Part shown: positions 28,128 to 37,548 of the stretch, in pieces
Numbering within the stretch: the first letter of the stretch is position 1
How the letters are laid out: the number at the start of each line of letters is the position of its first letter
Assembly (NCBI RefSeq): GCF_000146165.2
Contig: NC_004347.2
Coordinates: 2,046,001-2,110,000 of the forward strand
From: Shewanella oneidensis MR-1
Lineage (GTDB): Bacteria; Pseudomonadota; Gammaproteobacteria; Enterobacterales; Shewanellaceae
Direction of reading: 5' to 3'
Length of the DNA: 64,000 bases
Program-made: the position numbers and the translations under genes
The notes under the pieces: generated by a model
Told to the model about the DNA's origin: nothing
The model's input: the letters and a program-made list of their open reading frames with translations, nothing else
The model's database searches: none

Positions 28128-28589
28128 TTATCGGCTGAGCATCAGTACGGCTTGCCATTGCTCGGCGGTAACGGGTTGAATACTCAGCCTTGAACCTTTG
28201 GATACTAAGTACATATCAGCTAATTGTGGCAAGCTTTTAATCAAACTCAGTGGAATGATTTCCTTAAATTGTTCGACAAAGCGAATATCGACCCTTAGCC
28301 ATCTTGGGTTGCTAGGATCTGACTTAGGATCGAAATAGGTTGATTCGGGATCAAAGGCTGTGCTGTCAGGATAAGCATTTGTTACCACTTCGGCAATGCC
28401 GACAATACCAGGTACTTTGCAGCTTGAATGGTAAAAAAATACCTTATCACCAATTTGCATCGCATCGCGCATATAGTTACGCGCTTGGTAGTTACGTATC
28501 CCAAACCAAGGTTCGGTTTGATTGGGTCTTGCTTTAAGATCTTCGATGCTAAATTCGTCGGGCTCTGATTTCATAAGCCAATAGTTCAT
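28128..28589 (-). CDS. EVE-domain protein
   Basis: The 153-residue protein is a single EVE (PUA-like) domain: MNYWLMKSEPDEFSIEDL, WFGIRNYQARNYMRDAMQIGDKVFFYHSS, PGIVGIAEVV and a final LVSKGSRLSIQPVT. The EVE fold is related to YTH and PUA domains and is thought to bind modified bases in DNA or RNA; this stand-alone form (COG2947) is widespread in proteobacteria and has no fixed role. It is cytosolic. Likely transcribed towards the CigR-like gene. Confidence 0.9.
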   Translation of the reverse strand: MNYWLMKSEPDEFSIEDLKARPNQTEPWFGIRNYQARNYMRDAMQIGDKVFFYHSSCKVPGIVGIAEVVTNAYPDSTAFDPESTYFDPKSDPSNPRWLRVDIRFVEQFKEIIPLSLIKSLPQLADMYLVSKGSRLSIQPVTAEQWQAVLMLSR

Positions 28590-28886
28590 CTTTCATCCTT
28601 CATAGAAATAGCCATTTTATTGCGTTAATTCCTTGAGTTTATCTTACTTTTTGTGTGCCTCACAGTTAACCGTATTCTGATAACTGTACTCTGAGCCATT
28701 ATCAGGAGCGTTAAGTCAGTGTTCAGTTAACACCGCTTACCCTGTTGCCACTATTGAGACTGGTATGCATGATGCGGCGGTGCAATCGTGCCGCAGATAG
28801 ATGCAAAGTTGGCAGCTTTTGGTCCCAATCCAATTTTTATCAAAACCCGACTTCGTATGAGTGATATTGAGACAGTGAGGTGTGCT

Positions 28887-29267
28887 ATGGAAACTTCAGA
28901 AATGACCACAAACTGCGGCTTATACACTAAATATCTTAAGGATTTCACCGCGGGTGATGTGAGTATACATCGTGAGCGTATGTTGGAATTTATTAGCGAT
29001 TTAACCACGCAGGGCTGGTTACTGGCTAATTTCACTTGGGATTATTGGTATAACAACAGTTACTTAGTTGATAAGCCAGCATATATCCAAGAGGCGAGTG
29101 TTACCCAATGTCGCCTGCTATTAACTGCGATGACACGCTTAGAGGTTTTCAGCCCTGGCGTGTTAGAAAATATGCGCCGTCAAGGAGTATTGTTTGCCAT
29201 TATGGAGCGCCTGCAGCGTTTAGAGTCGCCTGCATCTAACAAGTCGGTTGCGTATATTAGCCGTTAA
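28887..29267 (+). CDS. Small protein resembling DUF6508
   Basis: The 126-residue product starts at the ATG at 28887, which has GAGG six bases upstream; in-frame starts further up lack this. Its pattern, an N-terminal segment, then LANFTWDYWYNNSYLVDK, then VTQCRLLLTAMTRLEVFSPGVLENMRRQGVLFAIMERLQRL, resembles DUF6508 proteins, where FxWxxW and the GxLxxxxxxGxxxxILxRL end are conserved. No function is known for the family. No signal peptide. Confidence 0.68.
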   Translation: METSEMTTNCGLYTKYLKDFTAGDVSIHRERMLEFISDLTTQGWLLANFTWDYWYNNSYLVDKPAYIQEASVTQCRLLLTAMTRLEVFSPGVLENMRRQGVLFAIMERLQRLESPASNKSVAYISR

Positions 29268-29394
29268 TGTGGGCTTTGTGGGGAGGGAATGACCTTACTC
29301 TTTAGTCTAATACCGTGCTTTTTTGCTTGTGACATATTCCGTGGATTGGTTAGTTTTAACCCCGCTAACCATAATAAAAAGCACGGAGGCCTAA

Positions 29395-31131
29395 ATGTCT
29401 GTTTCAACGAATCAAGTAACAAATCAAGCAACTAATCAAACCATTAGTCCCCTTAAATACAGTGAGTTCCGGGGGCCTAATGCCCCGGAACTTGTTGAAA
29501 AAACCATAGGGCAATACCTTGACGATATCGCTAACACCTATCCAGAACAGTTAGCTGTTGTCGTTAACCATCAAGATATTCGTTGGAATTACCGTCAATA
29601 TCTTGCGCGAATCGATGCCCTTGCCGCGGGCTTGCTCAAATTGGGTATAGGTCCCGGTGATCGGATCGGTATTTGGTCACCTAATAATATTGAATGGTGT
29701 TTAACCCAATTCGCCACCGCCAAAATTGGCGCCATCATGGTGTGTATTAACCCCGCTTATCGCCCTGAAGAATTACAATATGCTCTGACTAATGTGGGTT
29801 GCCGAGCGGTGATCTGCGCTGACAAATTTAAATCCAGCAACTATTTGCAGATGCTTTATACGCTGGCGCCTGAGCTAAAGGAGTGCGCCGCGGGTCAATT
29901 GCAGGCTAAGGCATTACCAGAGTTGCAGTTTGTTATCCGCATGGGGGCTGAAAAGTCTCCCGGCATGTTGAACTTCGATGACTTATTAGTCGAGGTGAGC
30001 GCAGATGATAAGGCAATGCTTGAGCGTATCGCCAACGGACTCAGCCCCTATGATGCTATCAATATTCAGTTTACCTCTGGCACAACAGGTAGTCCCAAAG
30101 GGGCGACCTTATCACACCATAACATCTTGAATAACGGTTACTTAGTGGCCGAGGCAATGAAGTTTACCTGTGACGACAAGCTCTGTATCCCTGTGCCTTT
30201 ATACCATTGTTTTGGTATGGTGTTAGGTAACCTCGTTTGCTTAGCTAAGGGCGCTGCGGCTGTATTTCCGGGAGATTCTTTCGATCCGCTTACCACCTTA
30301 GAAGTGGTTGAGCGCGAGCGCTGCACCGCACTGCACGGTGTTCCCACCATGTTTATTGCCGAATTAGAACATCCTGAATTTACACGTTTTGATCTCAGTT
30401 CGTTACGTACGGGCGTGATGGCGGGGGCGACTTGCCCTGAAGAAGTTATGCGCCGTGTACAACAGCTAATGTATATGCAGGAAGTGTTAATTGGGTATGG
30501 CCAAACCGAGTGCAGCCCGCTGAATCACATTACCGAAATCGATTCTCCAGTGGAGAAGCGTGTTCTCACCGTCGGCCGTGCGTTGCCCCATACCGAAGTG
30601 AAAATTGTCGATGAATTTGGCGAAGTGCTGCCGATTAATCAGCCCGGTGAAGTTTGTAGCCGAGGGTATTGCATCATGCAGTGCTACTGGAATGATCCTG
30701 AAAAAACCGCGGCTACGATTGACCGCGAAGGTTGGTTACATTCTGGCGATATTGGTCAAATGGATGAACAGGGTTATGTGCAAATCGTTGGCCGTATTAA
30801 AGATATGATTATTCGCGGTGGTGAGAATATCTATCCCCGTGAAATTGAAGAAAAACTCTATACCCATAAAGATGTGCAGGATGCCGCGGTGTTTGGGGTA
30901 CACAGTGATAAATATGGTGAGGAAGTCTGTGCCTGGATCAAGGTCCGCTCAGGGGCGACGATCAAAGAGGAAGATATTCGTCATTTCCTCACTGAAAAGT
31001 TCGCCTATTTTAAAGTGCCACGTTACATCAAATTTGTGGACCAATACCCAATGACTGTTACGGGTAAAATCCAAAAATTCAAAATGCGTGAGTTGATGTA
31101 TCAAGAGTTGTACGAAGATATTAATGCCTAA
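29395..31131 (+). CDS. Acyl-CoA synthetase (AMP-binding, ANL superfamily)
   Basis: The 578-residue enzyme activates a carboxylic acid as acyl-AMP and then acyl-CoA. The P-loop is FTSGTTGSPKGATLSHHN, the A5 motif is YGQTECSP, the A7/A8 region is GWLHSGDIGQMDEQGYVQIVGRIKDMIIRGGENIYPREIEE, and the catalytic lysine is in TVTGKIQKFKMRE. Length and motifs fit medium- or short-chain fatty acyl-CoA ligases of the FadK/YngI type; the chain length preferred cannot be read. It is monocistronic with a clear terminator. The N-terminal NQVTNQATNQT run is a low-complexity extension. Confidence 0.92.
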   Translation: MSVSTNQVTNQATNQTISPLKYSEFRGPNAPELVEKTIGQYLDDIANTYPEQLAVVVNHQDIRWNYRQYLARIDALAAGLLKLGIGPGDRIGIWSPNNIEWCLTQFATAKIGAIMVCINPAYRPEELQYALTNVGCRAVICADKFKSSNYLQMLYTLAPELKECAAGQLQAKALPELQFVIRMGAEKSPGMLNFDDLLVEVSADDKAMLERIANGLSPYDAINIQFTSGTTGSPKGATLSHHNILNNGYLVAEAMKFTCDDKLCIPVPLYHCFGMVLGNLVCLAKGAAAVFPGDSFDPLTTLEVVERERCTALHGVPTMFIAELEHPEFTRFDLSSLRTGVMAGATCPEEVMRRVQQLMYMQEVLIGYGQTECSPLNHITEIDSPVEKRVLTVGRALPHTEVKIVDEFGEVLPINQPGEVCSRGYCIMQCYWNDPEKTAATIDREGWLHSGDIGQMDEQGYVQIVGRIKDMIIRGGENIYPREIEEKLYTHKDVQDAAVFGVHSDKYGEEVCAWIKVRSGATIKEEDIRHFLTEKFAYFKVPRYIKFVDQYPMTVTGKIQKFKMRELMYQELYEDINA

Positions 31132-31147
31132 TAGGCGATGAAAGCGA

Positions 31148-31183
31148 AATAAACCCAAGCCAAAAAGTTTGGGTTTATTTTTT
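31148..31183. terminator. Terminator after the acyl-CoA synthetase gene
   Basis: AAACCCAA and TTGGGTTT pair across a ten-base loop, followed by a T-rich tract. It can also serve the converging PGPGW gene. Confidence 0.88.
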
Positions 31184-31200
31184 ACAGGGTAGGGTAAACC

Positions 31201-31467
31201 TTAACTGAAACGATTTCGCATTTGGTCATCGAGCCAAGCGGCACTTTTACTTAATTGTCGCTGACTTAAGCGTAGCCAACGTTTAGCCCATCGATATTGA
31301 GTGCTCAATAGGGTTAAGCCAATCAGGATTAATAACAATCCAGGTCCTGGCAAGAGTAGAAAGATCCCACCTAACAAGGTTAGAACGATACCTAGCAAGG
31401 TAATAAGTATTTGAGCTATATTGATTTTGCTTGTGCTGGAACAATTGTCTTTGAATAAGATTCGCAT
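31201..31467 (-). CDS. PGPGW-type small membrane protein
   Basis: The 88-residue protein has two hydrophobic helices separated by the motif FLLLPGPGLLLILIGL, which marks the PGPGW family (PF09656/TIGR02611 type), followed by a basic amphipathic tail (RWAKRWLRLSQRQL). Family members are inner-membrane proteins of unknown function. Gene is monocistronic and convergent with the acyl-CoA synthetase gene. Confidence 0.78.
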   Translation of the reverse strand: MRILFKDNCSSTSKINIAQILITLLGIVLTLLGGIFLLLPGPGLLLILIGLTLLSTQYRWAKRWLRLSQRQLSKSAAWLDDQMRNRFS

Positions 31468-32371
31468 CTATTTTCCCCACTTAGGCTTAAACAATAACCC
31501 AAGACCATTATCCTTATTGATAAAGGATATCACTCACTCATCGCAGTCTACTCTCTGAAATGAGTTTTCCTTAAGAGCAAAGATGTAACAAAAAATCACT
31601 ATGCTGGGAATAAGTGGGATTATAATTGATGATATTGTCGATAAGGAGTCTTAAAACGTTGCCTGAAGTATTGCTGATCTAATATTCATACGGGAGGCTT
31701 TATGGTTCGATGGTTTTTTCTGCTGTTTTACGTTGGATTTAGCACCTTACAGAGTGCGCAGGCCGATACCGTAAAGTTAACATCTTTGCTTTGGCCGCCG
31801 TATGCTGGCTATCAACTTGTACAAGAAGGGGCAAGTGTTGCAGTAGCCCGTGCGGCGTTTGCGCGAATGGATCAACAACTCATTGTTGATTTTTATCCTT
31901 GGAGTCGTGCGATTAAATTAGCCTCCATGTCGAGTTCTGATTACATAGGCTATTTTCCAGAATACTATTTTGAAACCGATAAGTTTATTTTTTCTAAACC
32001 AATTGGTATTGGCCCATTAGGTATTGTCGAGCAAAAATCTCATCCCATCAGTTGGCTTCATTTAACCGATTTGAACCGTTACACCTTGGGTGTCGTGAAG
32101 GATTATGTGAATACTGATTCGTTGGATTTGATGATTGTTTCAGGGAATCAGCCTGTAGAAATGGCTACATCCGATGAGCAAAATATCAGAAAGGTGGCGG
32201 CCGGTCGTATTGATGGCGCTGTGATTGATATTAATGTGCTGCATTATCTACTTAAACAACCCCATCTTCAGCCGCTTGCTGATAAGTTGCAGGTGAATCG
32301 ACAACTTATTGCCAATAAGCAACTTTATGTTGCATTTCGTAATACAGAAGAGGGGCGACGTTGGCGGGATA

Positions 32372-33709
32372 CTGAAGAATCCCCTGATGATTTTCAGATA
32401 AATCATTAAATTAGAGTGAACTTGCACCTTGAAGTGTGATCAGATGGAAGTGCGAACAAACATCAATCACAGGGCATCAAGGTGCAAGTGTTAACTATCT
32501 TACATCAATCTCTCTATCAACATTGTCCAGAAATCCATCAAAAGCGACTGAATACACTCATGGTCGCCTGCAAAGCCCTCATCAACGCGGATTGTCTCAC
32601 CCTCACGCATTTAGGGCGGCACATTGATGGCACCAGCACTCATACTAAACACTCAATAAAACGCATGGATAGATTATTGGGCAACCCGCACCTTCACCAT
32701 GAAAGACTGGCTGTTTATCAGTGGCATGCAAAGTGGCTGCTAACAGCACATACGATGCCGACCATACTGGTGGATTGGTCTGATATGCGTGAAGGTCGTG
32801 AACTGATTGCACTACGCGCCTCTATTGCGATTAAGGGCCGCTCTATCACGCTCTACGAGCGAACATTTCCGTTAGTACTACAAGGCACACAAACTGCCCA
32901 TAATCAGTTTCTGAATGAACTCCATAAAGTGTTACCTGACAATATTACCCCGCTGATAGTCACTGACGCGGGCTTCCGTAATCCATGGTTTCGAAAAGTC
33001 GAGCAGCTCGGTTGGTATTGGCTGGGTCGTGTCAGAGGATTAAGTGTCTATCGGCTGCACCCCTTCGGTCGCCAATTTTCGCTAAAAGCGCTTTATCCCA
33101 AAGCCAGTCGTCGCGCAAAACATGTTGGGCGAGTGGCGTTATCGGTAAAGAAACCCTTGTTATGCGAGATGGTATTGTTCAGGGCTCCAAGTAAAGGCAG
33201 AAAAGGTCAGCGAAGTACGACAACAGACTGTCACCATACGGCGCAATGGACGTATGAACTGACCGCCAAAGAGCCTTGGGCACTGGTGACCAACTTGACC
33301 ATAGAAGCCATGTCGCCTCAAAAACTGGTTAATATTTACCAAAAACGGATGCAAATAGAAGAAACCTTTAGAGATTTAAAAAGCCCCGCTTATGGCTTTG
33401 GTTTACGTCATAGCAGAACACGTTATGCGGCGAGGATGGACATACTGCTATTGATAGCATTATTGGTACAACTGGCATTTTGGTGGGTAGGATTATACGG
33501 AGAAACACAGCAATTACAGCGGCACTTCCAAGCCAACACGGTAAAGAAAAGGAATGTGCTATCAACAATCAGGATGGGCAAAGAACTGCTGCGGCGACGG
33601 CATGACTACCCCATATCAGCAGATGATTTGCTTTGTGCTGCGAAGAAACTAGCCCAACTCTCATTAACTCATGGTTGTTGGGGCTATGAATTATGAGGGG
33701 ATCCTACAG
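32372..33709 (+). mobile_element. IS4-family (IS10-like) insertion sequence, complete
   Basis: The 1338-base element starts CTGAAGAATCCCCT and ends in AGGGGATCCTACAG, imperfect inverted repeats that stay similar over about 25 bases. It is flanked by the direct repeat GGCGGGATA (32363-32371 and 33710-33718). Nine bases is the duplication size of IS10-type members. It carries one intact transposase gene and split a binding-protein gene. Confidence 0.92.
32482..33696 (+). CDS. IS4-family transposase
   Basis: The 404-residue protein has the IS4/IS10 DDE arrangement: first Asp in ILVDWSDM, second in LIVTDAGFRNPWF and the glutamate of the Y-(2)-R-(3)-E-(6)-K-like signature in YQKRMQIEETFRDLKS. The N-terminal part (CLTLTHLGRHIDGTSTHTKHSIKRMDRLL) is the usual DNA-binding region. 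No stop or frameshift is visible, so the element could be active. An in-frame start further upstream is absent; the ATG at 32482 follows AGGTGC weakly. Confidence 0.93.
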   Translation: MQVLTILHQSLYQHCPEIHQKRLNTLMVACKALINADCLTLTHLGRHIDGTSTHTKHSIKRMDRLLGNPHLHHERLAVYQWHAKWLLTAHTMPTILVDWSDMREGRELIALRASIAIKGRSITLYERTFPLVLQGTQTAHNQFLNELHKVLPDNITPLIVTDAGFRNPWFRKVEQLGWYWLGRVRGLSVYRLHPFGRQFSLKALYPKASRRAKHVGRVALSVKKPLLCEMVLFRAPSKGRKGQRSTTTDCHHTAQWTYELTAKEPWALVTNLTIEAMSPQKLVNIYQKRMQIEETFRDLKSPAYGFGLRHSRTRYAARMDILLLIALLVQLAFWWVGLYGETQQLQRHFQANTVKKRNVLSTIRMGKELLRRRHDYPISADDLLCAAKKLAQLSLTHGCWGYEL

Positions 33710-33921
33710 GGCGGGATATGTTCGACCAAGGTTTAGCTAAACTTGATATTGAAAGCATTATGGGCGATTTGTTATTTCAGGAAGAAGCCTTAAATCACTA
33801 ATCCAGTACAGCACCAATCGAAAATGTTGGCAGGTATGTTTTGTCATAAATCTGTCTTGTAACACGATTAGTATCAATCCTAAGGTGATGAATTAGCACT
33901 CATCTCATTTTCTAGGATGAT

Positions 33922-34950
33922 ATGAATAATATTCCTTTCGAGTTAGATACGTTATCGCAACTCATTGATACTCATCATCTTAAACTCAAATATCAGATTC
34001 TTGCTGATATCGCATTTCGGCATGAACATTTTCCGCTCTACAGCGTTGAGTTAGGGGTAACTGAGCATCTTTGTCCTACAGTCTTGTTTGTAGGCGGTGT
34101 CCATGGTGTCGAACGGATTGGCTCACAAGTGATCTTGGCCTTATTAAACAGTCTGTTGCAACGTTTAACTTGGGATAAGCATCTACAGCAACTGTTGACT
34201 GAAGTGCGGCTGGCATTTGTGCCCGTTATGAATCCTGTTGGTCTGCTCTTGGGAACGCGTGGCAATGGTAACGAGGTGGATTTGATGCGCAATGCGCCGA
34301 TTGAATCCCGTGAAAAAGTGTCATTTCTGGTGGGCGGGCAGCGGTTATCGCCTAAATTGCCTTGGTTTCGTGGGCTCGGTGGGATGGAACTTGAAACGGC
34401 GGGGTTGGTGGCCTATGTGCAACAGTTACTTGGACAAAGCACCAGTCTCATTTCCCTTGATGCCCATTCAGGGTTTGGATTGACGGATCATATCTGGTTT
34501 CCCTACGCCCATACTAAGGCTCCGTTTGAAAATGCTCATTTTATTTTTTATTTAAAACAACTATTTGATGCAAGTTATCCCCATCATGGCCATTACCGAC
34601 TTGCGCCGCAGAGCCAGTTTTATCGTACCCATGGTGATATTTGGGATTACCTTTATGGCCAGCACCATATACAAGATCCTCAGGCGAGCGTTCCCTTTTT
34701 ACCGTTAACCTTAGAGATGGGCTCCTGGGCATGGATAAAAAAGAATCCCAGACAAATATTTAATTTTGCTGGTTTTTTTAATCCGCAAAAAACGCACAGG
34801 CACCATAGAATTTTACGGCGGCACACAGTATTAATGCAGTTTTTGATGGAGACAGCCTATGCGAGAGTGCTTGAAGGATTAACACCTGAGTATCTCACTC
34901 AACTTACGCAACGTGCGCAGCAGTATTGGTATCGGGAGACATTAGGATGA
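33922..34950 (+). CDS. M14-like zinc carboxypeptidase family protein
   Basis: The 342-residue protein has the zinc-binding HxxE of M14 peptidases and deacylases in FVGGVHGVERIGSQV (His61, Glu64), followed by PVMNPVGLLLGTRGNGNEVDLMRN and a second zinc histidine in SLDAHSGFGLTDHIWFPY. A catalytic glutamate is likely in LTLEMGSW. No signal peptide is present, so it acts in the cytosol, perhaps on small peptides or amidated compounds. ATGA overlap with the next gene shows translational coupling to an alpha/beta hydrolase. Confidence 0.8.
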   Translation: MNNIPFELDTLSQLIDTHHLKLKYQILADIAFRHEHFPLYSVELGVTEHLCPTVLFVGGVHGVERIGSQVILALLNSLLQRLTWDKHLQQLLTEVRLAFVPVMNPVGLLLGTRGNGNEVDLMRNAPIESREKVSFLVGGQRLSPKLPWFRGLGGMELETAGLVAYVQQLLGQSTSLISLDAHSGFGLTDHIWFPYAHTKAPFENAHFIFYLKQLFDASYPHHGHYRLAPQSQFYRTHGDIWDYLYGQHHIQDPQASVPFLPLTLEMGSWAWIKKNPRQIFNFAGFFNPQKTHRHHRILRRHTVLMQFLMETAYARVLEGLTPEYLTQLTQRAQQYWYRETLG

Positions 34951-35825
34951 CGACGTGGGTTTTACTTCGGGGCTTAATGCGGGATAAACGTCATTGGAAT
35001 GGCTTTGATCAAAGGCTTAGGCAAAGGGGGGGGACAGTATTCACGCCGGATTTACCCGGCAATGGTCTACTCAGTCACCAAAAAAGTCCATTGAGTATTG
35101 CAAAATATGCCCAAGCCGTGTGGCAACAACTGGATGAAAACCTACAGGGACAACCATTTTATCTGCTTGGATTATCGATGGGCGGCATGCTCGCGATGGA
35201 AATGGCGCAACAACGTCCTTGGCAGGTAAAGCATGTATTTGTGCTTAATAGCAGTGCTGCCAATTTGTCGCCTTGGTATCACAGATTCAATTTGTTCAAT
35301 GTCTTGCTGGCGTTTGTTAAGCGGTGCCGAGGAGTTCAATTACATCCTATCGAATCCACTATTGTGCGATTAACCAGTTATCGTCACCGTCGAGATACCA
35401 GATTGATTGAACATTGGAGCGAATATCGCAAAGAGACTTCTCCTGCGTTTTCAAATGCATGCCGGCAGTTATACGCTGCGTTTCGGTATCAATGTCCAAC
35501 ATCTTTAGCTATACCTGTGAGTATCTTATGTGGTGATCGTGATGCCTTGGTCAATATGCAATCGAGTAAAGCGCTTGCACAGCACTTTAAGGTGGAATTG
35601 ATGGTGTTAGCCTATTGTGGCCACGACATCACCATAGATGCGCCCGCAAAACTCGTGCACTATCTTTTTGATATTCTTAGCTCAAATCATGGTAAAGAAG
35701 AGCTTCAACTGGTTGATTGTGCTGACTTACTCGATTTACTCGATGAGGAAATTGCCTATCATGAGGCTAAGTTAATCCAAGCAATTCCTCGGTATTCATC
35801 AGCACTACCCGCTGAGTCTGAGTAG
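34947..35825 (+). CDS. Alpha/beta hydrolase
   Basis: The protein has 292 residues from the ATG at 34947, whose first bases overlap the previous stop (ATGA). It shows the alpha/beta-hydrolase layout: VLLRGLMRDKRHW (oxyanion region), PDLPGNG, the nucleophile elbow GLSMGG with Ser77, the acid in CGDRDALV and the histidine in YCGHDITIDAP. The extra C-terminal 40 residues are acidic (CADLLDLLDEEIAYHEA). Substrate unknown; the coupling suggests it works with the M14-like enzyme on one compound. Confidence 0.82.
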   Translation: MTTWVLLRGLMRDKRHWNGFDQRLRQRGGTVFTPDLPGNGLLSHQKSPLSIAKYAQAVWQQLDENLQGQPFYLLGLSMGGMLAMEMAQQRPWQVKHVFVLNSSAANLSPWYHRFNLFNVLLAFVKRCRGVQLHPIESTIVRLTSYRHRRDTRLIEHWSEYRKETSPAFSNACRQLYAAFRYQCPTSLAIPVSILCGDRDALVNMQSSKALAQHFKVELMVLAYCGHDITIDAPAKLVHYLFDILSSNHGKEELQLVDCADLLDLLDEEIAYHEAKLIQAIPRYSSALPAESE

Positions 35826-35841
35826 TGCTGTGTGAGTTGAC

Positions 35842-36249
35842 TTACGCTTTAGCGACAATCGTTTGTCCAATTGGCGTCAGACTTAACAGCGCTAGCTTAA
35901 GATGTTGGATCCCGAAGGGGATACCAATAATTGTGACAAAGCAGGCAAGGGCATGGGCTAAATGACCAATAGCCAACCAAATGCCAAAGAGCAAGAACCA
36001 AATAATATTGCCGACCATGCCAAAGGCACCTGTGCCTAAATCTTCACGGCCAGTTAAATGACGGCGATTCATTTGCTCCTGTCCAAAGGGCCAGAAGGTC
36101 AATTCACCAATCACAAAGCAAGCTCGGCCGAAGGGAATACCGATAATACTGATAAAACATAAAATTCCCGCGAGCCACCAAGCAAGGCCCATCACGAATC
36201 CGCCAAGTACAAACCAAGCAATATTGAAGATTAACCGTAGTAATGACAT
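35842..36249 (-). CDS. YccF-family inner-membrane protein
   Basis: The start at 36249 (MSLLRLIFNIAWFVLGG) is preferred because GGAG lies nearby and homologues begin here; a 38-codon upstream extension is unlikely. The 135-residue product has two copies of the YccF (DUF307) unit, each a hydrophobic run ending in a conserved ITIIGIPFG or ISIIGIPFG turn and a polar helix, GIPFGRACFVIGELTFWPFG and GIPFGIQHLKLALLSLTPIG. Function unknown. It is convergent with the hydrolase gene. Confidence 0.88.
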   Translation of the reverse strand: MSLLRLIFNIAWFVLGGFVMGLAWWLAGILCFISIIGIPFGRACFVIGELTFWPFGQEQMNRRHLTGREDLGTGAFGMVGNIIWFLLFGIWLAIGHLAHALACFVTIIGIPFGIQHLKLALLSLTPIGQTIVAKA

Positions 36250-36503
36250 TGAAAACTCCTTATCTAATCCAAAATCAGTGCGCAATAAACAACGACTCGC
36301 ACACAAGATCATTAATTGATGCTTAAATCGAATAAGCGAGAATTGTGCCAAAAAATTTATCATTAATTATCAGTATGATACTTGTATACTTATTTGTGCG
36401 GATTGTGAGTTAGACTAAAATTTCGTGAATTTCCTTAATTCTTAGGAAGGATTTAGCCAAGCTCGCGTTACACTAAACACCTTATCCCCACCAGAGTGAA
36501 TAA

Positions 36504-37496
36504 ATGCTAGCCAATAGCCCCGTCGAATCATTTTCCTTTGCAGGCCGTGAGATTTTTCTCAAAAGAGATGATTTATTACATCCTGGTTTTAGCGGTAATA
36601 AGGCGCGTAAGTTTGCCTACTTTTTAGATCAGGAATTTGCGGGAGTTACTAAGTTGATTGGCCACGGCTCCGCGCAGGCTAATTCACTGTATTCACTGTC
36701 GGCGCTAGCCAAACTCAAAGGATGGCAGTGTGATTTTTATGTGGATCATATTGCCAGCCATGTACTCACACTGCCGACGGGCAACTATGCCGCAGCTATC
36801 GCCAATGGTACACGCGTCATTGATTTATCAAGCCTGATAGCAGCCAATCCTTTTGTTCAGCGTGAGCTTAAGTGGACTTGTCATGAGTATATTGTGCAAC
36901 AAGTCTTGCCTGCTGAGCCTAACGCTTTATTTATCCCCGAAGGTGGCCGCTGCCAGTATGCTGAATATGGTGTGAACCAGTTAGCGGCAGAGATTGAGAC
37001 TTGGGCAATGCAACAGGGGATGACAGATCTAAAGGTGTTTTTACCCGCAGGTACTGGTACCACGGCATTATTTTTAAATCAGTATTTTGTGCGTCAGCAA
37101 AGTGACATTCGAGTGCTTACCTGCGCCGTGGTTGGTGGGGATGCGTATTTACGCCAGCAGTTTAGCATGTTAAATCCAAATTCTGCTGAGCATCCACAGA
37201 TCCTGAATGCGGATAAAAAATACCATTTTGGTAAACTTTATCCGGAGTTTTATGCCATGTGGCTGCGGATTTGCGCCTCTGGCGTGCAGTTTGAATTACT
37301 CTACGATCCCTTAGGTTTTATTGTGTTAGAAAAATATTTACCGCAGTGGGACGCAAGCCCGGTGATGTATATCCACCAAGGTGGTTTGCTCGGAAACGAG
37401 ACGATGTTGCCACGTTATTTGCGTAAATTTGGACAAAGTAGCTCAGCCCACGGCGAAAAACATTTACTTAGTGACGCTAAGACATTATGTGTTTGA
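36504..37496 (+). CDS. PLP-dependent D-cysteine desulfhydrase/ACC deaminase-like enzyme
   Basis: The 330-residue protein is of PLP fold type II, in the ACC deaminase/D-cysteine desulfhydrase family. The N-terminal IFLKRDDLLHPGFSGNKARKF carries the PLP lysine (Lys33), and VFLPAGTGTTALFL resembles the phosphate-binding loop. VMYIHQGGLLGNETML near the C-terminus is the usual ending block. D-cysteine desulfhydrase makes pyruvate, sulfide and ammonia; ACC deaminase opens the cyclopropane ring. The sequence cannot separate these with confidence. It lies 52 bases upstream of nrtR but probably is a separate unit. Confidence 0.85.
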   Translation: MLANSPVESFSFAGREIFLKRDDLLHPGFSGNKARKFAYFLDQEFAGVTKLIGHGSAQANSLYSLSALAKLKGWQCDFYVDHIASHVLTLPTGNYAAAIANGTRVIDLSSLIAANPFVQRELKWTCHEYIVQQVLPAEPNALFIPEGGRCQYAEYGVNQLAAEIETWAMQQGMTDLKVFLPAGTGTTALFLNQYFVRQQSDIRVLTCAVVGGDAYLRQQFSMLNPNSAEHPQILNADKKYHFGKLYPEFYAMWLRICASGVQFELLYDPLGFIVLEKYLPQWDASPVMYIHQGGLLGNETMLPRYLRKFGQSSSAHGEKHLLSDAKTLCV

Positions 37497-37548
37497 AGCG
37501 CTGTAATGTCTAAGTTAAGCTTATGATGTCGAACGATGGAAAATACTC

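Larger units (their letters stand above)
31702..33801 (+). pseudogene. Periplasmic solute-binding protein gene split by an IS4-family element
   Basis: The first 223 residues encode a secreted SBP_bac_3-type protein: signal peptide ending in QSAQA, then VKLTSLLWPPYAGYQLVQEG and SVAVARAAFARM, the start of an amino-acid-like binding fold. The IS enters after 32371. Removing the IS and one copy of the 9-base duplication restores the frame into RWRDMFDQGLAKLDIESIMG and a stop at 33799-33801, a 250-residue protein. At present translation runs 12 codons into the IS (TEESPDDFQINH) and stops at 32409, giving 235 residues. The truncated form has lost its last 27 residues, a terminal helix, so function is doubtful. 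No transporter genes are adjacent. Confidence 0.88.
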
